Part shown: in pieces, positions 1 through 4,622 of the stretch
How positions within the stretch are numbered: position 1 is the stretch's first letter
Layout of the letters: every line of letters begins with the position of its first letter
Source of the DNA: CAYLNK01 sp964384675
GTDB lineage: Bacteria > Acidobacteriota > Thermoanaerobaculia > UBA5066
Assembly (NCBI GenBank): GCA_964384675.1
Contig: CAYLNK010000285.1
Coordinates: 1-8,968 of the forward strand
Reading direction: 5' to 3'
DNA: 8,968 nt
Made by a program: the position numbers and the translations under genes
The notes under the pieces: generated by a model
Told to the model about the DNA's origin: nothing
The model's input: the letters and a program-made list of their open reading frames with translations, nothing else
Database searches by the model: none

Positions 1-1
1 G

Positions 2-340
2 GCGGCCGCGGCCCAGGCGGCCGAGCAGGAGCGGCGGCAGCCGCCGCCCGCGTACGTCGCGTTCGTGGAGGAGCAGGCGCGGGTGGAACGGGAGCGGGCG
101 GAGTTCCAGCAGAGAGTGCGGCAGGACATCGCCCGGGAGGCGCAGATCGCGAACCAGGGGCCGGCCCCCGTCTGGCGCCTCGCGTCCGAGGTCGAAGCGG
201 AGGAGCGCGCCCGCGAGGAGGCCGCGCAGGCGCAGGCGCAGGTTGCCGAGTTCGACGCCATCGCCGAGCCGCCTGCCCCGGCCCCACCGCCGCTGCCGGC
301 GCCGCGCGGCACGGTGATGTACTCGGACCCCCTCGTATGA
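2..340 (+). CDS. 3' end of a charged, Ala/Glu/Arg-rich hypothetical protein (partial)
   Basis: The frame is open from the first bases of the window and ends at the TGA at 338-340, so this is the C-terminal 112 residues of a longer protein whose start lies upstream. I do not recognise a family. The visible part is rich in Ala, Glu, Gln and Arg, with a central segment (window residues about 20-85) that reads as a charged helix or coiled coil. It is followed by a Pro/Ala-rich stretch (about residues 90-105) and a short tail ending YSDPLV. No membrane segment or catalytic motif is visible. The GTG at 65 could be an internal start, but the frame upstream has the same composition, so I favour a gene running off the left edge. 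It overlaps the next gene by 4 bases (ATGA), which suggests one transcript and translational coupling. The low-complexity composition leaves some doubt that it is real; the coupling supports it. Confidence 0.62.
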   Translation, partial: AAAAQAAEQERRQPPPAYVAFVEEQARVERERAEFQQRVRQDIAREAQIANQGPAPVWRLASEVEAEERAREEAAQAQAQVAEFDAIAEPPAPAPPPLPAPRGTVMYSDPLV

Positions 341-885
341 CCGAGCTGCGCGACGTCGTCGAGCTCCGGAAGACGGCCCTGGCCACGGCACGGGCCGAGG
401 GTTACGCCACGCCCTGGACCCTCCCCGGCTATCCGCTGCCGGCCAAGCCGGTCGGCAAGGAGGCCGAGCGCGCCTGGCCCCTCGCGGTCCTCTGCTGGGA
501 GATGCAGGTGGAGGGGACGAACCCGCCGGTCCCGGTCTCCGTCAAGGCTCCGGCGTACGTCGTCTACCTCGACGGGAAGTCGGGAGGCCGGCTCCGCTCC
601 GAGCAGAGGGCCGCCGCATCACCCGAGCCGCTCCGGCCCGCCCGCTCCTCGGAGATGAGCCAGCTGAAGGACTCCGAGGCGCGCGTCCTGGGCCGTGTCT
701 TTGCGGCGGCGCTGGGCCGTGCCCTCGGCGCCTGGTTCAAGAAGGCGCCCATCCCGTCCGACACGGCGAGCGACGTGCTCCGGCTCTTCCGCGTGGTGGT
801 GCCGCCGCCGCTCCAGTCGCTGCATCGGGAGATCTCGCCCGGGTTCTTCGAGGCGCTCGACGTGGCGGCGACGAAGCGGACGTAG
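337..885 (+). CDS. Hypothetical protein, 182 aa, coupled to the upstream gene
   Basis: I do not recognise this protein. The ATG at 337 overlaps the previous stop in an ATGA arrangement and no Shine-Dalgarno is needed or seen, so re-initiation after the upstream gene is likely. The protein is soluble-looking, with no signal peptide. The N-terminal half contains a Pro-rich stretch (about residues 28-40) and a beta-like segment (about 66-82: APAYVVYLDGK). After a low-complexity linker (about 86-106), the C-terminal part looks helical, with SEARVLGRVFAAALGRALGAW followed by a Pro-rich segment VVVPPPLQ and a final amphipathic stretch before the TAG at 883-885. Several antisense frames are open here, but only this frame is coupled to a neighbour and has natural-looking composition. 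It may form a pair with the protein encoded just before it; the function is unknown. Confidence 0.72.
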   Translation: MTELRDVVELRKTALATARAEGYATPWTLPGYPLPAKPVGKEAERAWPLAVLCWEMQVEGTNPPVPVSVKAPAYVVYLDGKSGGRLRSEQRAAASPEPLRPARSSEMSQLKDSEARVLGRVFAAALGRALGAWFKKAPIPSDTASDVLRLFRVVVPPPLQSLHREISPGFFEALDVAATKRT

Positions 886-891
886 ACGGCG

Positions 892-978
892 GACCCTCGT
901 GGTTCTCGTCCTTCGTGCCGGGCGCAGGCACCATCGCGGTCGATCCCGGCGCCGAAGGCCACGAGCGGACGGAGGGTC
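892..978. other. Long interrupted inverted repeat (extended hairpin) in the 886-994 gap
   Basis: Four successive complementary blocks nest inside each other: GACCCTC 892-898 with GAGGGTC 972-978; CTCGT 905-909 with ACGAG 961-965; CCTTCG 910-915 with CGAAGG 953-958; GCCGGG 917-922 with CCCGGC 945-950. An apical ATCG 933-936/CGAT 941-944 closes a CGGT loop. That is 28 pairs in an 87-base element, with a 6x6 internal loop and small bulges. No T-run follows, so it is not a standard intrinsic terminator. It fills nearly the whole gap between two + strand genes and ends 16 bases before the GTG at 995. Confidence 0.55.
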
Positions 979-994
979 GAGGTCTTAACCTCCC

Positions 995-2005
995 GTGGTG
1001 ACGCCCGGCGGCCTCCTCCGATCCCTCGCAGACCTGTACGACCTCGCGCTCGAGCGGACCGGCCTCGCCGCACGCATCGCCACCTGGCCCGTCCTCCCGC
1101 CCGATCAGCGGGCGGCGTGGATCGCGGTCGCGGCGACGAGCGCCGTCCTCCTCCTCTACGCGGCGCTCGCGTCCGGGAAGGACCGGGCTGTGGAGGCGTC
1201 GCGCGTCGTGTTCCTTCTCCTCGGCGCCTGCCTCCCGCTCGCCGCGCTGCGCCTCGTCGCGACGCCTCGCCGGGCTCCGTTCGTCGGCGCGACGCTCCTT
1301 GTGCTGCTGGCGGCAGGCCTGGTCCATCGCGGACTGGCCGGCCGCCGGCGCGCCGGGACCGCAGCGGGCGTCATCCGTGGCGCGCGAGGCGTCGTCGAGG
1401 TCGCGGGCCTCGGGCTCTTCGCGGTCGGCGCGGGCACCGCCCTCGCGGGAGGCGCGGTCCCGGTGCGTCTCGCGTTCTGGGCGCTCTTCCTGCTGCGGCT
1501 CTCGGTCGCGGACCTGGTCGACCCGTCCCGCCTCGCCCACGAGGCCGGCCTTCCCCGGAGCGCGGTGAAGGACCTGAAGGGGGCCGTGCGGCCGAAAGGC
1601 CGCCGATCACCTCCCGGCCGCCGGCTGCGCCGCCTGACGGTCGGGGCGCTGAAGCTCGCCCTCCTCGTCCTCTGGCTCGCGCTCCCCGTCCTCTCGGCGC
1701 TCGCGCCCGGTGAGGTGGCCGCCGGGGAGTGGCCGGCCCAGGCCCTCCTCCTGCGCTGGTATCCCCCGGTCGCGCTTGGCTTGACCGGGCTCGTCCTTCT
1801 CTTCCAGGCCCTCCGGAGCGTGGCCCGCGAGCCTCTGGACGCCGCGCGCGGCCTGATCGTCGGAGCGGCCACCTGGCTTTCCCTCTGGTTCGCCTACCGG
1901 GATCCCGCTTTCACGGCCTACCGGGACGCGCTGCCCGGCCTCTACCTGGTCGAGACGGTCTTCGGATTCCTCCTCGGCGCCGCGTCGAGGGGCGGCCGGG
2001 CCTGA
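995..2005 (+). CDS. Multi-pass integral membrane protein of unknown function, 336 aa
   Basis: I do not recognise a family. The protein is strongly hydrophobic with about eight or nine predicted membrane segments by eye: residues about 42-59, 70-88, 96-112, 130-150, 153-170, 213-232, 250-270, 284-300 and 312-330. Between the fifth and sixth segments lies a basic loop (about residues 180-212, with KDLKG and RRLRRL), probably cytoplasmic under the positive-inside rule. The N-terminus (1-40) is amphipathic and has no cleavable signal. No Walker, protease, glycosyltransferase or transporter signature is visible. The start is one of two adjacent GTG codons (995 or 998). Purine-rich bases upstream (GAGGT, 978-982) sit rather far away, so the start is uncertain by a few codons. 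The gap before it carries a long inverted repeat. The membrane pattern makes this frame far more credible than the Arg-rich antisense frames over the same bases. Confidence 0.78.
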   Translation: MVTPGGLLRSLADLYDLALERTGLAARIATWPVLPPDQRAAWIAVAATSAVLLLYAALASGKDRAVEASRVVFLLLGACLPLAALRLVATPRRAPFVGATLLVLLAAGLVHRGLAGRRRAGTAAGVIRGARGVVEVAGLGLFAVGAGTALAGGAVPVRLAFWALFLLRLSVADLVDPSRLAHEAGLPRSAVKDLKGAVRPKGRRSPPGRRLRRLTVGALKLALLVLWLALPVLSALAPGEVAAGEWPAQALLLRWYPPVALGLTGLVLLFQALRSVAREPLDAARGLIVGAATWLSLWFAYRDPAFTAYRDALPGLYLVETVFGFLLGAASRGGRA

Positions 2006-2049
2006 TGCAGGCGATTCATGGCGGCCGCGCGCGTCCCGTCCCAAGGATG

Positions 2050-2076
2050 GAGCAAGTCCCCGCTTGCTCAGGGGAC
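2050..2076 (+). promoter_or_regulatory. Two overlapping, mutually exclusive stems just before a ribosome binding site
   Basis: Stem A pairs GAGCAAG (2050-2056) with CTTGCTC (2063-2069) around a 6-base loop. Stem B pairs GTCCCC (2056-2061) with GGGGAC (2071-2076) around a 9-base loop. Both are perfect, and they compete for the same bases. Stem B ends one base before the GGAGG ribosome binding site at 2078-2082 of the next gene. At the DNA level the stem A arms also form a 20-bp dyad typical in size for a dimeric repressor operator. Either reading would place control on the 123-aa gene; the sequence alone does not tell which. Confidence 0.45.
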
Positions 2077-2087
2077 CGGAGGCGCGC

Positions 2088-2459
2088 ATGGCGAACCCCG
2101 TGGACGACAGCCGGTATCTCCGGGAGATCGACCTCTATCTGAAGGCGCGGCACCCGGGCGCGCGGGAGAAGGCGCTCGACAGGATCAACGCGGTGCTCGG
2201 GATCGACCTGCGCGAGCAGATCGGCAAGCAGATCCTCGGCCTCCCCTTCGGCGTGGCGGGCAAGATCGCGATCGCGGGCGCCACGATGCTCATGAAGGAG
2301 GGGATCTACCGGATGTACAACTACACGTACGACTCCCCGATCACTCCGTTCAGCCCGGAGACCGACCTCGACAACTGGGCCGGGTTCATGTTCTGGACGT
2401 GGAAGACGAACGGGAAGCCGTCGTACCAGGTACGGTCGCTCCGGGGCTCGGGCGAATAG
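2088..2459 (+). CDS. Hypothetical protein, 123 aa, with an aromatic-rich C-terminal half
   Basis: I do not recognise this protein. I choose the ATG at 2088 because a strong Shine-Dalgarno GGAGG (2078-2082) sits 5 bases upstream; the frame could open at a TTG at 2064, but that lies inside a hairpin. The N-terminal part (residues about 5-50) is a charged helical region (SRYLREIDLYLKARHPGAR). Next comes a Gly/Ala-rich, mildly hydrophobic stretch (about 52-72, LGLPFGVAGKIAIAGATML), possibly a membrane-associating helix. A Tyr/Trp/Phe-rich segment (about 75-110: YRMYNYTYD, then DNWAGFMFWTW) follows. There is no signal peptide and no known catalytic motif. It is preceded by possible regulatory stems and meets the minus-strand hydrolase gene tail to tail with 6 bases between the stops. 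Its composition is well balanced compared with the shadow frames, so I think it is a real gene. Confidence 0.78.
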   Translation: MANPVDDSRYLREIDLYLKARHPGAREKALDRINAVLGIDLREQIGKQILGLPFGVAGKIAIAGATMLMKEGIYRMYNYTYDSPITPFSPETDLDNWAGFMFWTWKTNGKPSYQVRSLRGSGE

Positions 2460-2465
2460 CGTCCC

Positions 2466-3131
2466 TCAGGCGGCCGGGCCGGGACGGGCGCGGCTCGCGC
2501 CCGCGAGCAGCTCCCGGATCGCGGCGACGATCTCCTCTCCGTGCCCCACGAGACCGTGGTCGCCCCGCTCGATCCGCCTGAAGCGAGAGCCCGGCCGGAG
2601 CTTGCCGGAGCTCTCCCAGCGGTGCCACACCTCGGCGACCTGAGCGTAAGGCACCGACTCGTCGTCGGTCCCCATCAGCACCTGGACCGGGACCGGCGGC
2701 GGCTCCTCCTCCACCGAGACCGACGCCATCCCCTCGAAGAACTCCCGGTGGATCGGCAGCTCGCGCCCTTCGCCGTGGTGGAACATCTCGAGCTCGGGCC
2801 CGTCGGGGAGCCGATCGCGCCACCGCTCCCGGAACGCGAGGGCCGGAGCGATCAGGACGAGCGGCGCGCCGCCGTAGCCTTCCCGCTTCACGAGCGACAG
2901 CGCGACGAGGGCGCCCAGCGAGCTTCCGACGACGACGTCGGGCCTCGCCTCCCGCTCCGCCCGCGCGGCGCGCTCCACGATCGACTCGAAGCTGAGCCGC
3001 TCGAAGGACGGCACGTTCAGGTCGGGCACCGCGATCGTGAATCCCTCGGGCGACAGGAGACGTAAGAGCAGGTCAGCCTTGCGCCCCTTCGGCGACGACG
3101 CGAGCCCGTGGAGATACAGGAGGGCGGGCAC
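2466..3131 (-). CDS. Alpha/beta-hydrolase fold esterase (YqiA/YcfP-like)
   Basis: This is a 221-aa serine hydrolase. The N-terminus PALLYLHGLASSPKG (residues 2-16) is the oxyanion-hole region typical of small YqiA/UPF0227-type esterases. The nucleophile elbow is GSSLG, with Ser71 as nucleophile. The acid is probably Asp156 or Asp157 in GTDDESVP, and the catalytic His is His192 in GDHGLV, so the triad appears complete and in the usual order. There is no signal peptide, which suggests a cytoplasmic enzyme acting on small ester or thioester substrates; the natural substrate cannot be read from sequence. It is a little longer than E. coli YqiA, with an extra stretch around residues 100-146. The start is GTG (3131), chosen because the family begins just before the LYLHG strand; I see no Shine-Dalgarno. 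The gene is divergent from the efflux adaptor (109 bp between starts) and converges on the 123-aa gene. Confidence 0.88.
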   Translation of the reverse strand: MPALLYLHGLASSPKGRKADLLLRLLSPEGFTIAVPDLNVPSFERLSFESIVERAARAEREARPDVVVGSSLGALVALSLVKREGYGGAPLVLIAPALAFRERWRDRLPDGPELEMFHHGEGRELPIHREFFEGMASVSVEEEPPPVPVQVLMGTDDESVPYAQVAEVWHRWESSGKLRPGSRFRRIERGDHGLVGHGEEIVAAIRELLAGASRARPGPAA

Positions 3132-3180
3132 ACGGCGACTGTATCAGCGGCACGCGCCCCGCGTTTCGACGCCTTGCTCT

Positions 3181-3186
3181 TATGAT
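3181..3186 (+). promoter_or_regulatory. Possible -10 element (TATGAT) upstream of the efflux adaptor
   Basis: TATGAT matches the sigma-70 consensus TATAAT at five of six positions and stands out in this GC-rich sequence. It lies about 55 bases upstream of the adaptor ATG, in the divergent gap. No good -35 is found at 16-18 bases upstream, so support is weak. It directly follows the 10-mer GCCTTGCTCT (3171-3180), which recurs before the permease gene. Confidence 0.3.
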
Positions 3187-3240
3187 CCCCTCGAGGCCGG
3201 TACGCCGGGGCCGACCCTCTCTCCGGAACTGGTGTTCAGC

Positions 3241-4455
3241 ATGAACCGAGATCGACGCCGACCGTTCCCTGAAACCGTCCTCCTCGTGGCGGCCGCGATG
3301 GCGGCCTGTGCGCTGACGGCCTCGTGCGGCTCGGGGGCCGAGGGGAAGAAGACGGTGGAGGGACCGCGTCCCGTGAAGGTCGCCCGGGCCTCGACGCGTG
3401 CGCTGGCCCGCACGGTGACCGCGGTCGGGGCGCTCGCCGCCGAGGCACGCGCCGAGCTGGCCTTCAAGGTGCCGGGCCGGGTCAGCAAGCTCCACGTCGA
3501 CCTCGGGAGCGCCGTGCCGACCGGGGCGCCGCTCGCCGAGCTGGACGCGACCGACTACCGGACCCGCGTGGAGAAGGCGCGCGCCGAGCTCCGCCAGACG
3601 CGTGCCCGGCTCGGCCTGACGCCGGAAGGCGAGAGCGACGACGTCGTCCCGGAGGAGACCGCCCCCGTGCGGCAGGCCAAGGCGAAGCTCGAGGAGGCGA
3701 CCGCGCAGCTGGCGCGGAACCGCTCCCTCTTCGAGCAGGGCGTCCTTTCGCGGGCCACGCTCGACGTCGTCGAGGCGAACTTCAAGGTGGCCGAGAGCCA
3801 GTACCACGACTCGCTCGAGGAAGTGGGCCAGCGCCGGGCCGCGCTCGCCTCGAAGCGCTCGGACCTGGCGCTCGCCGAGCAGCAGCTCGCCGATACGGTA
3901 CTCACCGCGCCGTTCGCTGGGTCCGTGCAGCAACGGCGCGTCGATCTGGGCGTCTACGTGGCCGCGGGGACGCCCGCGGTCACGCTGGTGAAGATGTCCC
4001 CCATCCGCCTGCGGCTCGACGTGCCGGAGCGGGAGGCCCGCTCGATCAGGAAGGGGGCGGCCGTGACCGTGCGCGTCGAGGGCGACGCGACCGTGTGGAA
4101 GGGCGTCGTCGCCCGGCTCTCCCCGGCTCTCGAGGAGAGCAGCCGGTCGCTCGTGGTGGAGGCCGAGATCGACAACCCGAAGGGGATCCTGCGGCCCGGT
4201 GCGTTCGCGCGAGCCGAGATCCAGGCCGATCCGGGAGCGCCGTCCGTGGTCGTCCCGTCGTCCTCCGTCGTCGTCTTCGCCGGCATCGAGAAGGTGATCA
4301 CCCTCAAGGACGGCAAGGCGCTCGAACGCCCGGTCGTCACCGGCCGGAAGGTCGGCGAGGAGGTCGAGATCGTCTCGGGCCTGAAGGACGGCGAGGGCGT
4401 GGTGAAGGAGCCGGGGAACCTCGCCACCGGCGTTCCGGTCGTCGAGGCGAACTGA
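3241..4455 (+). CDS. RND efflux periplasmic adaptor subunit (membrane fusion protein, AcrA/MdtA type)
   Basis: This protein links an inner-membrane RND pump to an outer-membrane channel in a tripartite exporter. From the ATG at 3241 it is 404 aa. Residues about 10-29 form an export signal ending LTASC, so Cys29 is a possible lipidated residue, although the -3 position is Thr rather than the usual Leu. The first lipoyl half follows (about 55-105, with AFKVPGRVSKLHVDLG at 74-89). A long coiled-coil hairpin runs from about 106 to 215, then the second lipoyl half (TAPFAGSVQQR, 222-232), a beta-barrel (about 250-320) and a membrane-proximal domain to the end. The frame is open upstream to 3037, but that part is antisense to the hydrolase gene, so the later ATG, just before the signal sequence, is preferred. 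Shine-Dalgarno matching is poor. It is the first gene of a unit with the permease and cupin. The substrate is unknown; a drug, solvent or metabolite pump is more likely than a metal pump given the permease type. Confidence 0.94.
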   Translation: MNRDRRRPFPETVLLVAAAMAACALTASCGSGAEGKKTVEGPRPVKVARASTRALARTVTAVGALAAEARAELAFKVPGRVSKLHVDLGSAVPTGAPLAELDATDYRTRVEKARAELRQTRARLGLTPEGESDDVVPEETAPVRQAKAKLEEATAQLARNRSLFEQGVLSRATLDVVEANFKVAESQYHDSLEEVGQRRAALASKRSDLALAEQQLADTVLTAPFAGSVQQRRVDLGVYVAAGTPAVTLVKMSPIRLRLDVPEREARSIRKGAAVTVRVEGDATVWKGVVARLSPALEESSRSLVVEAEIDNPKGILRPGAFARAEIQADPGAPSVVVPSSSVVVFAGIEKVITLKDGKALERPVVTGRKVGEEVEIVSGLKDGEGVVKEPGNLATGVPVVEAN

Positions 4456-4496
4456 GTGGCCAGTACGCGGGAGACCAGAGGCGCCTGCTCGGCCCT

Positions 4497-4513
4497 CGCC
4501 GCCGATAGCGGCG
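4497..4513 (+). other. Perfect 6-bp hairpin in the adaptor-permease spacer
   Basis: CGCCGC (4497-4502) pairs with GCGGCG (4508-4513) around the loop CGATA. It lies 42 bases after the adaptor stop. Only two T residues follow, so it is not a convincing intrinsic terminator. It could act as an RNA processing or stability element that sets the adaptor to permease ratio, which is inference. Confidence 0.4.
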
Positions 4514-4550
4514 TTCCGCCTCCTCGGCGAAGATCCGGCTTCAGCCTGCG

Positions 4551-4576
4551 TCGGCGTGCCTTGCTCTCGACGCCGA
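4551..4576 (+). other. 7-bp hairpin presenting GCCTTGCTCT in its loop
   Basis: TCGGCGT (4551-4557) pairs with ACGCCGA (4570-4576). The 12-base loop begins with GCCTTGCTCT (4558-4567), the same 10-mer found at 3171-3180 upstream of the adaptor. The element sits 46 bases before the permease ATG. A role is not known. Confidence 0.38.
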
Positions 4577-4622
4577 TCGCCTTCGCATCCGCTTCCGCTT
4601 TCCCGCCTACGGGCCACTAGCC

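Noticed and set aside
564..1540. Minus-strand open frames over the 182-aa gene and the membrane protein gene
   Set aside because: The translations are Arg/Ala/Gly-rich without motifs, whereas the + strand frames give a coupled gene and a clear multi-pass membrane protein.
2050..2076. H-type pseudoknot (stem A loop pairing with the downstream GGGGA), as in preQ1 riboswitches
   Set aside because: Only one base would remain to cross the 7-bp stem, which is too short, and the sequence does not match the preQ1 consensus. Alternative hairpins are the better reading.
2460..2465. Terminator between the convergent 123-aa gene and esterase
   Set aside because: The gap is 6 bases and no hairpin followed by a T-run is visible in or next to it.
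3037..3240. Longer adaptor start adding 68 residues
   Set aside because: The extension overlaps the 5' end of the hydrolase on the other strand, is Arg-rich, and would bury the export signal that begins just after the ATG at 3241.
3073..4617. 514-codon open frame antisense to the adaptor
   Set aside because: The adaptor on the + strand is unmistakable by domains, and the antisense product is low-complexity.
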